Source: a virus
Reading direction: 5' to 3' (one strand)
DNA length: 36,933 bases
IMG/VR virus record: IMGVR_UViG_3300021373_002230
Span: 1 to 36,933 of that record
Within the stretch, counting starts at the first letter, position 1; each line of letters starts with the position of its first letter. The notes under the pieces were generated by a model. The model saw only the letters and a list, made by a program, of their open reading frames with translations, did no database searches and had not been told where the DNA came from. Both the position numbers and the translations under genes were made by a program. This document shows, piece after piece, positions 29,036-36,073 of the stretch.

Positions 29036-29805
29036 AATTTACAATAGACGCAAAAGAGTTTAGAACAGGATTAGAAGACATAATGGGTAGCGGTAAATAC
29101 GCTCAAACAGGAGGAATAAAAGCAGGTATTTTGTCCGAATATGTTTTTCTAGACTTGACAGAAAACAACGACTCTAATTTATCACTATGGAATGGCGATG
29201 GTAGTTACATCAACAAAATAGTTCTTGATGTTACAATACTAGAAGACACTACAAATAATGCAACTGTAAACATCAAAACATTACTTCCTTTCTTGAAGAA
29301 AATGTCGGGTGAAATAGAAATAGCAATTCGAGATAGGCTAATTATCTCTTCCGCTAATACAACAATTACACTACCCACAGTTAATCAACACCCTCACCAC
29401 GAAGTTATTCAAAGACTTTACTTAATGGATTTAAAGTTGGACGGTGAAATGCCTCAATTTAATGGTACTTCATTCGAGGGAAGTTTTGAAATGCCTACTT
29501 CTGTTTTTAAAGAAGTAATTAACCAATGTGAATTGATAGGAACAGGGGTCTATAAATTAGATTTTGTTTTCGATAAAACTGATTTAAGTAAGGTTGAGAT
29601 TTCCTCAACGGTAGTTGGAGTTAAAGGATATACTACTACAGTAGATGTAGAAAACGGAAAGGGTTATTCAGCAACAGTGGCTTTTACAGGCCCACTTCAT
29701 AGATTCTTCAAAGGAGAAACAATTACCTTCTATGTTAAAGACGAGTTCCCTATACTAATGGTGGGAGAAAACAGGCTTCTAGTAAAAGTGCCTCACACGG
29801 AATAA
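29032..29805 (+). CDS. pcn: DNA polymerase sliding clamp (PCNA)
   Basis: At 257 aa the length fits archaeal PCNA (245-250). It starts MKFTIDAKEFRTGLEDI, the first strand and helix of the PCNA fold, and has the mid-linker (TITLPTVNQHPHHEVIQRLYLMDLKL), then a second domain (STVVGVKGYTTTVDVENG) and end FYVKDEFPILMVGENRLLVKVP, like the C-terminal PxKI/FYLAPK region. The ATG at 29032 is preferred (GAGGGG upstream). It recruits polymerase and other PIP proteins: both the polymerase C-part and the P-loop protein end in PIP-like motifs. Confidence 0.92.
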   Translation: MKFTIDAKEFRTGLEDIMGSGKYAQTGGIKAGILSEYVFLDLTENNDSNLSLWNGDGSYINKIVLDVTILEDTTNNATVNIKTLLPFLKKMSGEIEIAIRDRLIISSANTTITLPTVNQHPHHEVIQRLYLMDLKLDGEMPQFNGTSFEGSFEMPTSVFKEVINQCELIGTGVYKLDFVFDKTDLSKVEISSTVVGVKGYTTTVDVENGKGYSATVAFTGPLHRFFKGETITFYVKDEFPILMVGENRLLVKVPHTE

Positions 29806-29813
29806 GTGAAAAA

Positions 29814-31559
29814 ATGATAATTACAAATAACAATAACAATATTTACCTCTCTTGGAGAGACAACAAAGGAAACAAAGTGATTAAGAATGATACTTACAAG
29901 CCTTATTTTTATATTAAAGAAAGTTCTAGAGAACCTGCTACTTACAAAGTAAGCAAAACAATCATTAGAGATTTTGAATATGAGCGTGGAGACTGGACTA
30001 ATTTAGAAGGTGATAAACTAAAAAAGGTATATGTTGATATGCCAAAGGATATTTACAAGGCCAAAGAAAACTTTTCTCAAACCTATGAAGCAGATGTTCC
30101 CTTTCACTATAGGTATGCAATTGACAACATTACTTCTATGCCGGAATACAATATGCGGAAGTGGTATTGGGATATGGAGTGGCAACAAGGTGGAGAACAT
30201 GATGGAAAAATTACCGCCATTGTTTGTTATGATAATTTTGATAAGCAATTTTATACTTGGTCTTGGCAACCTGTTGAAAACAAGAACATTGTAGAACCTA
30301 CTGTTGAAGAACATAATTGTATTATGTTCATGGAAGAAACAGAAGAAGCAATGATTCGTCAATTCTTAATGTGTATTGAAATGTGCGACCCCGACATGTT
30401 AATTGCTTGGTTTGGTTTGAAGTTCGATTTACCCAAGTTATTAGAAAGGTGTTGCGCTTTAGATATAAACCCACTAGGGATATCACCACTAAGAGTAGTT
30501 GATGGTATTTACTTCAAGGATGAAAAGTGGGTGTTTACTAAGGGAGACGGATATGGCCCAACAGCCCAACCAATAAAGGGTAGAATTACTCTTAACTTGG
30601 ACTTGGCTTTTGAAAGGCAATGGAATGATGCCCAAAGAGGAACGCTACCTAGCCTATCATTGGACTATGTTTCAAAGACATTATTCGGAGAAGGAAAACA
30701 TACCGAGACTAAGTTTCAAGACCCAAATGAGTTTTACAGAAGGGGTTGGTTAGAAGACCCATCGGCCTACTTACAATACGCAATAATAGATGTTGAATTG
30801 CTTAGAAAAATAGACGAAGAAAACTTTACTTCCGAGGCTATTCTTTCTTTACAAAGACTACTTCTAGCACCATTCGATGCTTGTTTCTTTGCATCTAATA
30901 TGGGTTCTATGTATTTTATGCGTAATGCTTGGTGGAAAGCACCAACAGGTAGTAAGCCTAAACATAAGGTATGTGATTCATGTGGCTACAAAAACCCCAA
31001 TGATAAGAAACTAAAAACATGTAAGCGGTGTAAAGAAAGTCTTTCTTATTCCGGTGCTATGATTTACAATCCGTTGGATGAAAACACTAATGGTTTGCAT
31101 AACAATGTTGCGGCATTTGATTTTGCAGGACTATATCCAAGTATGATTATTGCTAGGAATATTTCTTTTGAGACTAAGAGTAATGTAGAAACTGTATTTG
31201 GTGCTGATTTGAATACTCCTCAAAACTTGAAAAGTGTTGGTGAAGACTACGAAAGAAAAATGTTGTATTACACTACAGAAGAATTGGGACTATTACCTAA
31301 GTCTTTGTTGGCCTTGAAAGACTTGAGAAACGAATACAAGGCTAATATGAAAGAGGCTAGAAACAGTGGAGACAAAGAGCAAACTGCTAAGTGGAATAAT
31401 AATCAAATGGCGGTCAAGCGACTCATGGCATCCTTCTACGGAATCCTCGCTTACAAGGGGTTCGGTTGGGCTGATGTTGATTTAGCGGCTAGCATTACTG
31501 CTAGTGCGAGAGAGGCGATTAGACTAGCGGCATTCAAGGCTAAGGAGATGAGAGTATGA
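29814..31559 (+). CDS. polB: DNA polymerase B, N-terminal part (exonuclease, motifs A and B)
   Basis: Exonuclease motifs: YWDMEW (D120, E122), AWFGLKFDLP (D205) and YAIIDVELL (Y322, D326). Polymerase motif A is FDFAGLYPS (D436) and motif B KRLMASFYG (K535, Y542). A zinc knuckle CDSCGYKNPNDKKLKTCKRC (C387, C390, C403, C406) lies between the exonuclease and motif A. The protein ends at residue 581, before motif C, which is on the fragment at 33620. It is the leading replicative enzyme, split into two genes. Confidence 0.93.
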   Translation: MIITNNNNNIYLSWRDNKGNKVIKNDTYKPYFYIKESSREPATYKVSKTIIRDFEYERGDWTNLEGDKLKKVYVDMPKDIYKAKENFSQTYEADVPFHYRYAIDNITSMPEYNMRKWYWDMEWQQGGEHDGKITAIVCYDNFDKQFYTWSWQPVENKNIVEPTVEEHNCIMFMEETEEAMIRQFLMCIEMCDPDMLIAWFGLKFDLPKLLERCCALDINPLGISPLRVVDGIYFKDEKWVFTKGDGYGPTAQPIKGRITLNLDLAFERQWNDAQRGTLPSLSLDYVSKTLFGEGKHTETKFQDPNEFYRRGWLEDPSAYLQYAIIDVELLRKIDEENFTSEAILSLQRLLLAPFDACFFASNMGSMYFMRNAWWKAPTGSKPKHKVCDSCGYKNPNDKKLKTCKRCKESLSYSGAMIYNPLDENTNGLHNNVAAFDFAGLYPSMIIARNISFETKSNVETVFGADLNTPQNLKSVGEDYERKMLYYTTEELGLLPKSLLALKDLRNEYKANMKEARNSGDKEQTAKWNNNQMAVKRLMASFYGILAYKGFGWADVDLAASITASAREAIRLAAFKAKEMRV

Positions 31560-32161
31560 TACAGAAACATAAAGATTTGGGAGATTTAACTACTACTAAT
31601 ACTGAATGGTATAGACCTCTTTATTCCCGTTGGGAACAAAAAGACCTAGATAAGTTTGAAGAAGAAAATGGCGTAGTATTTTGCGTTGTTGAGCAAAGTG
31701 GCGGATATGGCGGCACTTGTGTTTGGGGATTCTCTAAACGCAGACCACTTGAAAGTCTAATTAAAGAGAACGGTAAAGTTCTTCATAAAGAAGAAAAGTG
31801 GAATGGGAAATATCTAGGTATTCGTTTTAATAATAATGAGATTATAAAATATGAACCAAACTATAATGATGAAAAGGAATTAGATTATTTTGATAATTTA
31901 TCTCTTGTTATATGTAATGTGGGTCGTTGTGAAGGCATCATTAACATGGAAGGAGATAGATGTGATAAAAGACAACATACGGGAGATTTTTGCGCTACAT
32001 GTAAAAAATATAATGATAAAGTTAAGGCAGGTAAATTGCGAGAATGTAAATACTGCTCAAGCACTTATCATTCAACAAGAAGTTGTGAACTAAACCCAAA
32101 GGTAATAGCAGAAAAAGAAAGAATTGACGCTATATTGAGAAGAATGGAGATGAAAGTATGA
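31556..32161 (+). CDS. 201-aa zinc protein inside the split polymerase
   Basis: Its ATG overlaps the stop of the polymerase N-part. The C-terminal half has CDKRQHTGDFCATCKKY and CKYCSSTYHSTRSC, several zinc-binding pairs. The N-terminal half (EENGVVFCVVEQSGGYGG) is unlike anything I recognise. It is the first of the genes separating the two polymerase fragments. Confidence 0.7.
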   Translation: MIQKHKDLGDLTTTNTEWYRPLYSRWEQKDLDKFEEENGVVFCVVEQSGGYGGTCVWGFSKRRPLESLIKENGKVLHKEEKWNGKYLGIRFNNNEIIKYEPNYNDEKELDYFDNLSLVICNVGRCEGIINMEGDRCDKRQHTGDFCATCKKYNDKVKAGKLRECKYCSSTYHSTRSCELNPKVIAEKERIDAILRRMEMKV

Positions 32162-32307
32162 GAACTAATATTCTTAACGGAGGTTGGTCGCTAAATCCTC
32201 CTAATCCAAAATTTAGATGTTGGAAATGTGATAAATATAAAGCATCAAAGGAAATGAATGAATTGAATAATTATTGCTTAGATTGCTATAAGGAGATGAA
32301 AGTATGA
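32158..32307 (+). CDS. 49-aa zinc-ribbon miniprotein
   Basis: CWKCDKYKAS and, about 18 residues later, CLDCYKE form a compact zinc ribbon. Start and stop overlap both neighbours (ATGA), which supports translation. The role is unknown. Confidence 0.65.
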   Translation: MRTNILNGGWSLNPPNPKFRCWKCDKYKASKEMNELNNYCLDCYKEMKV

Positions 32308-32417
32308 AATGTAAAAAACCATTAAAACATAACCCTCAATTTGAAGGAAAGCACCATTGTAAACTATGTGAACAAGAAGCAAAAGAAGACGCATACAAAT
32401 ACTTAGGTGGTGAATAA
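32304..32417 (+). CDS. 37-aa zinc-knuckle miniprotein
   Basis: MKCKKPLKHNPQFEG... has C3 plus HHCKLC near residue 18, a possible zinc site. It is very small but fits the overlapping gene chain, with its ATG inside the previous stop. Confidence 0.55.
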   Translation: MKCKKPLKHNPQFEGKHHCKLCEQEAKEDAYKYLGGE

Positions 32418-32418
32418 A

Positions 32419-32769
32419 ATGGGTAGAGGAAAAACCAAAAAATTAAACTCCGAAGTTATTCGAGAAGCAATAATAAAAACATTAGAAGATTTAGATATTA
32501 ACAAAGAATATCTAAAGATAAAACTTTATGATAAAGTTATTGTATTATACCAAGAGATTTACAAGGATAAATATGGAAAATTTAATTCTCAACTTAGCCA
32601 TAGAAGTAGTAGTCCTAAAAAGAGAATATCGCAATTCTTTAATGAAAAAATTTGTAATGAATATGGTTGGAAAACAGTATATAGAAAGAGATATGGTTTT
32701 ATTGATGGTGTTAAAACCAACTTAAGTTATTTAACTTACCCTTATTTAGTGAGGATTAAAAATGAATAA
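32419..32769 (+). CDS. 116-aa basic protein, unknown
   Basis: The start at the ATG at 32419 has GGTGGTGA upstream; a GTG at 32407 is less likely. MGRGKTKKLNSEVIREAIIKTL... is basic, with a helix-rich N-terminal half and a Tyr/Arg-rich end (WKTVYRKRYGFIDGVKTN). A DNA-binding role is plausible but unproved. Confidence 0.7.
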   Translation: MGRGKTKKLNSEVIREAIIKTLEDLDINKEYLKIKLYDKVIVLYQEIYKDKYGKFNSQLSHRSSSPKKRISQFFNEKICNEYGWKTVYRKRYGFIDGVKTNLSYLTYPYLVRIKNE

Positions 32770-32962
32770 AATATTTGAAAAATGGATTATAGATGAAATA
32801 CAGAAGACTCAAGGAGTTTTTACTGCGAGAGAAATTGTAGAGAGGATTCTCGATAAGAGGGGTACTTCCCGTCATATCGGAGATGTCTACTCAGCAACTT
32901 GGATTTGTAAGAAGCATTCAAAAAGGATAGGTCGTGGCCTGTTCGTTAAGGAGTCGGTTTGA
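32762..32962 (+). CDS. 66-aa winged-helix-like protein
   Basis: MNKIFEKWIIDEIQKTQGVFTAREIVERIL... then HIGDVYSATWICKKHSKRIGRGLF has a winged-helix pattern related to the proteins at 11518 and 25095. It lies in the polymerase insertion. Confidence 0.65.
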   Translation: MNKIFEKWIIDEIQKTQGVFTAREIVERILDKRGTSRHIGDVYSATWICKKHSKRIGRGLFVKESV

Positions 32963-33066
32963 TGAGCGACAAAGTAGTAATTTGCCAAGAATGTAATATC
33001 CATCTATATGATAAGGATATTGAAAAGAATAAATGTGTAGCATGTGGCTTGGAGGTGACGGCGTGA
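32962..33066 (+). CDS. 34-aa zinc-ribbon miniprotein
   Basis: MSDKVVICQECNIHLYD..., then CVACGLEV. Two cysteine pairs in 34 residues. The ATG overlaps the previous stop. Only the context and the cysteine spacing support it. Confidence 0.55.
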   Translation: MSDKVVICQECNIHLYDKDIEKNKCVACGLEVTA

Positions 33067-33152
33067 CTGCTGAATACTGTAAAAAATGTGGTGCAAAGGT
33101 AGTGTTGCCAATAGAACACTCCCTAATTTGTAATGGAGATGAAGAGGAATGA
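33063..33152 (+). CDS. 29-aa zinc-knuckle miniprotein
   Basis: A GTG start at 33063 follows GGAGGTGA. The peptide (MTAEYCKKCGAKVVLPIEH...) carries CKKC and a later Cys. Its ends overlap both neighbours. It is among the smallest supported frames. Confidence 0.5.
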   Translation: MTAEYCKKCGAKVVLPIEHSLICNGDEEE

Positions 33153-33256
33153 TTTGCCATACATGTAAAAAAAGAAAGAGGGTACTACACCCGAACAAAA
33201 GAGAATGCCATGGTTGCATCTCTTGGAAAAATAGTAGGAGGAATAAAAATGTTTAA
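33149..33256 (+). CDS. 35-aa zinc-knuckle miniprotein
   Basis: MICHTCKKRKRVLHPNKRECHGC... has two cysteine pairs and is very basic. The start overlaps the previous stop, and its end overlaps the next start by eight bases. The function is unknown. Confidence 0.5.
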   Translation: MICHTCKKRKRVLHPNKRECHGCISWKNSRRNKNV

Positions 33257-33404
33257 TTTAGATGAATTGATAGAAGTACAAAGAACAACAAACGACACTC
33301 TTCAAGAGTTACTGGATAATGTTAAGCGAAGTAATAAAATATTGATGATGGTTAATATTGTCAATATTGCAACTATCATAACATTGCTAGTGGTGGTACT
33401 ATGA
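33249..33404 (+). CDS. 51-aa single-pass membrane protein
   Basis: The start is set at the ATG at 33249 (AGGAGG upstream). A helical N-terminal part (ELIEVQRTTNDTLQELLDNV) leads to a C-terminal hydrophobic segment (ILMMVNIVNIATIITLLVVVL). It is likely a tail-anchored membrane protein of a virus or a small holin-like protein. It is next to another membrane protein. Confidence 0.65.
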   Translation: MFNLDELIEVQRTTNDTLQELLDNVKRSNKILMMVNIVNIATIITLLVVVL

Positions 33405-33619
33405 AGTTGCCTTTGTATGAAGAAGTAGAGTCTTTTTTGTATTGGTTTCATGGCGAAAACATTGTTATTGAAACAATAATGCCATACTATGCTTATTTTA
33501 TATATTTACTATTGATAATAGCGATAGTAAAGAATATATTCTACACCCCAATAAAAGTCTTAACAAAGAAAAACAAGAAAGAAAACTTTTGGAGTCAATA
33601 CGATACAGGAGGAATATAA
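33401..33619 (+). CDS. 72-aa membrane protein
   Basis: A hydrophobic segment (YYAYFIYLLLIIAIVKNIF, about residues 29-47) is followed by a basic tail. It overlaps the previous gene. It ends one base before the polymerase C-part. The paired membrane proteins could act together; a lysis role is only a guess. Confidence 0.65.
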   Translation: MKLPLYEEVESFLYWFHGENIVIETIMPYYAYFIYLLLIIAIVKNIFYTPIKVLTKKNKKENFWSQYDTGGI

Positions 33620-34495
33620 ATGGAAGTAGTTTACGGACACACAGATTCAATCTACATCAAAGTAGATTCTATAGAACAAGCGCATGAAAGCCTAAAAGAA
33701 ATAAACGACTTTGTAAGGGAGTTCTTCCCTAATGTTCTAGGTTTAGAAGAACACCCCGTAGTTCTAGAGTTTGAAAAATATTATTCATCTCTAGGAGTGG
33801 GAGTTACTAAGAATAGAAACGCAGGACTAATCTCATGGGAAGACGGAGTATTCTTGGATGAGCCTAAGTTTACAATGACCGGATTTACTGCCAAGAGAGT
33901 TTCCGAAAGTCCACTTTCTAAAAGAATACAAACCGAGGTAGTGACAATGTGGGTAGATGGCAAGGGAGAGGATGATATTGTTAATTATTGTCGAGAAGAA
34001 TACTTGAAGACACTTAATGGAGAAACACCCATTACTGAGGTTGTTAAGAGAAGTAGACTTAAAGAAAACAGGTTTGCATTAAAATGTTCTTGTGGGAAAA
34101 AATACAATCTATTAGAGATATATGATTTACAATATTGTAGTAAATGTGCAAAACTAAAAAAGACCTTTACTACATTGGATGGTAAAAAACCAAGTGTCGG
34201 AAGCGGTATTGCAGGTATGCTTTACGGGCATGAAGAACTTGATTTTACATATGATGATTCATATGTTTTTATGAAAATAATTCCTATTGGATTCTATACT
34301 AATCCAATTACTGATGAAAGAAAATCCGCCGAATGGGTTGCAGGAACAACTTTTAGCGATTTAGAAAGGTTTAGTCCCGATTGGGCGCACTACTCCGAAC
34401 AAGTAATTAGTAAAGCCAAACCTATTTTTGATGCAATGGGTTGGCAAACATCAAGTATTAAAAACAAACAAAGAAAATTAGAAGAATGGTGGTAA
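33620..34495 (+). CDS. polB: DNA polymerase B, C-terminal part (motif C, thumb, PIP-like end)
   Basis: Begins MEVVYGHTDSIYI, the motif C region; the usual first Asp of YGDTDS is His (H7), while D9 is kept. It continues with TGFTAKRVSESPLSK, the KKRY-like element, and the thumb. A second zinc knuckle, CSCGKKYN...YCSKC (C156, C158, C173, C176), is inserted. The end KQRKLEEWW resembles a PCNA-interacting motif. AGGAGG precedes the ATG. Together with 29814-31559 it makes a complete enzyme only if the two chains associate. No intein sequence is seen at the break. Confidence 0.93.
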   Translation: MEVVYGHTDSIYIKVDSIEQAHESLKEINDFVREFFPNVLGLEEHPVVLEFEKYYSSLGVGVTKNRNAGLISWEDGVFLDEPKFTMTGFTAKRVSESPLSKRIQTEVVTMWVDGKGEDDIVNYCREEYLKTLNGETPITEVVKRSRLKENRFALKCSCGKKYNLLEIYDLQYCSKCAKLKKTFTTLDGKKPSVGSGIAGMLYGHEELDFTYDDSYVFMKIIPIGFYTNPITDERKSAEWVAGTTFSDLERFSPDWAHYSEQVISKAKPIFDAMGWQTSSIKNKQRKLEEWW

Positions 34496-34497
34496 AA

Positions 34498-35418
34498 ATG
34501 AATGAATATGAAAGTGAAATAAAAAGCATGAAAGAATACACATATCAGTGGATGCCGGAAAATTACAGTGACCCGACAGAACCTATATTGAAAATTACAA
34601 AGTCCTCTTTAGGAACATTTGATTGGTGTCCTAAAAAATACGATTTTAGTTATAAACAGCGTCTTCCTCAAGACCAAACAGAAGCAATGCGTAAAGGAAC
34701 TATAATGCACAACGCTAGAGAAGATTTCTTCAACGACTTTGATATTAAGAAGGCCGAGACAATGACAGAAGAAGAGATATTAGATTATTGCTCTAGTCTG
34801 TTTCCTATAGACGACTATGCCGAAGACTACCAAACTATTGCTATTTTTGAATCTCAACGATTTATTGATGCAGTAGCGGAAAACAAAACACATGAATATT
34901 TGCCGGTTTGTAATGAAGGAAAGTTTGATTGCGAGGTTACTATCCCCCAAGGCCCATACAAAGGTGGTGCATGGAATAACTATGAAGAGTTTAGTTTGAG
35001 CCGAGATTATGTAGTACATCTACAAGGAATCATTGATAGAGTATTTCAAGAAGACAATGGATACATTCCTATGGAGTTTAAGACTGGCCCTTGGAAAGAC
35101 TACAAGGCGACGGGTATGAGAAAGGAAATGGCTTTCTACAAAATACTGATAGACAATGCTAGTGATTTGGTGTTGCGTAATGCAGGTCTTGAACCGAATA
35201 TTCCGGTAAGCCATTGGTCTTGGTACTATCCAATATCAAACCATATTCATTGCGAGCCTTCTAAGAAAAGAAATGAGACTTCTGTAATGAATAACATTGC
35301 TAGGCTTATTCATGCTTATGAACAGGAACTTTTTGAAACTAAATTCTACTACAAAACATGCGCCCACTGTTCTTACTTTGGGCTATGCGATGCGGCTGAT
35401 GAAAATACATGGTTGTGA
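34498..35418 (+). CDS. Cas4/RecB-type PD-(D/E)XK nuclease with predicted iron-sulphur cluster
   Basis: The 306-aa protein has SSLGTFDWCPKKYDF with the first Cys, an IIDRVFQ...YIPMEFKTG core (D, E-x-K catalytic residues), and a C-terminal CAHCSYFGLC, the four Cys that hold a 4Fe-4S cluster in Cas4 and AddB. The start is set at the ATG at 34498 (GGTGG upstream) rather than 34486. Such nucleases process DNA ends in recombination or replication; it follows the polymerase C-part directly. Confidence 0.85.
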   Translation: MNEYESEIKSMKEYTYQWMPENYSDPTEPILKITKSSLGTFDWCPKKYDFSYKQRLPQDQTEAMRKGTIMHNAREDFFNDFDIKKAETMTEEEILDYCSSLFPIDDYAEDYQTIAIFESQRFIDAVAENKTHEYLPVCNEGKFDCEVTIPQGPYKGGAWNNYEEFSLSRDYVVHLQGIIDRVFQEDNGYIPMEFKTGPWKDYKATGMRKEMAFYKILIDNASDLVLRNAGLEPNIPVSHWSWYYPISNHIHCEPSKKRNETSVMNNIARLIHAYEQELFETKFYYKTCAHCSYFGLCDAADENTWL

Positions 35419-35422
35419 TTTA

Positions 35423-35563
35423 ATGAATATAAGTTGTCCTAAATGTAATTGTAAGTTAAAGGCCACTGCTGTATATATGAAATATATTGATGGTGTTTGG
35501 GTTGACAGTGGAAAATGCACAGGTTCAAAATTACATCATTATGAAGTAGAGGTGGTGGAGTAA
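35423..35563 (+). CDS. 46-aa zinc-ribbon miniprotein
   Basis: MNISCPKCNCKLKATAVYM... with CPKCNC and a later Cys/His (CTGSKLHH). The ATG at 35423 is favoured over one at 35297, which lies inside the nuclease gene. Its TAA shares bases with the next gene's start region. The function is unknown. Confidence 0.6.
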   Translation: MNISCPKCNCKLKATAVYMKYIDGVWVDSGKCTGSKLHHYEVEVVE

Positions 35564-35691
35564 TGGATAACCTACATAGAATTGCTGAAGACGCAATAAC
35601 AATTTTATTGCACCTTGGTAGATATGACGAAGAAATTAAGGGATATGCCGAAGCCCTACTAAATAGATTTGAGGCGGTTAAATATGAATAG
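35563..35691 (+). CDS. 42-aa helical miniprotein
   Basis: MDNLHRIAEDAITILLHLGR... is a compact two-helix peptide. GGTGGAG precedes the ATG, which shares a base with the previous stop (TAATG). It overlaps the next gene by eight bases. The function is unknown. Confidence 0.6.
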   Translation: MDNLHRIAEDAITILLHLGRYDEEIKGYAEALLNRFEAVKYE

Positions 35692-36073
35692 AAAAATTAT
35701 TGAAGCACTAGTTAAATCTAGAACATGGTCTTTTGCCGAAATAAGCAATATGAAAATAACTATATCTAATCTATGTGATGAAATATATAATGATTCTAAA
35801 CTAATTGATAGATTTGAAATGATTCGTGAAGTTAAAATCAATGAGCGATTTATTGGATATACCTTTGAAGACAGCATTAGAGAAGCCACTAAAATAAAAC
35901 TTAGTGGTGAAATAGCAGAAGTCATAACAGAAATGTTGGGCGAAGCAACAATAAGTTTTGATAATACGAATAAAGGAGAGAATGAAAATGAAATATCCGA
36001 GAGAAGTGTGGGCGGGAAGTCACATAAAGAACGCACCACAGATGAAAAGAAAAATAGTAAGAACAAAAAGTGA
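35684..36073 (+). CDS. 129-aa protein with charged tail, unknown
   Basis: The start is set at the ATG at 35684 inside the previous gene's end. MNRKIIEALVKSRTWSFAEISNM... is helical for about 90 residues, followed by a Glu/Lys/Asn-rich tail ending DEKKNSKNKK. The tail coincides with the primase start, which overlaps by 86 bases. No domain is recognised. Confidence 0.65.
   Translation: MNRKIIEALVKSRTWSFAEISNMKITISNLCDEIYNDSKLIDRFEMIREVKINERFIGYTFEDSIREATKIKLSGEIAEVITEMLGEATISFDNTNKGENENEISERSVGGKSHKERTTDEKKNSKNKK

Noticed and set aside
31520-33640. Intein or group I intron as cause of the polymerase split
   Set aside because: No intein splice residues, HINT-domain pattern or homing endonuclease is seen between the two parts; the interval holds separate small genes with their own starts.
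35659-36066. 135-codon leftward frame opposite the 129-aa gene
   Set aside because: It is an antisense shadow with hydrophobic, Ser-rich composition and no ribosome binding site; the rightward gene fits the operon.
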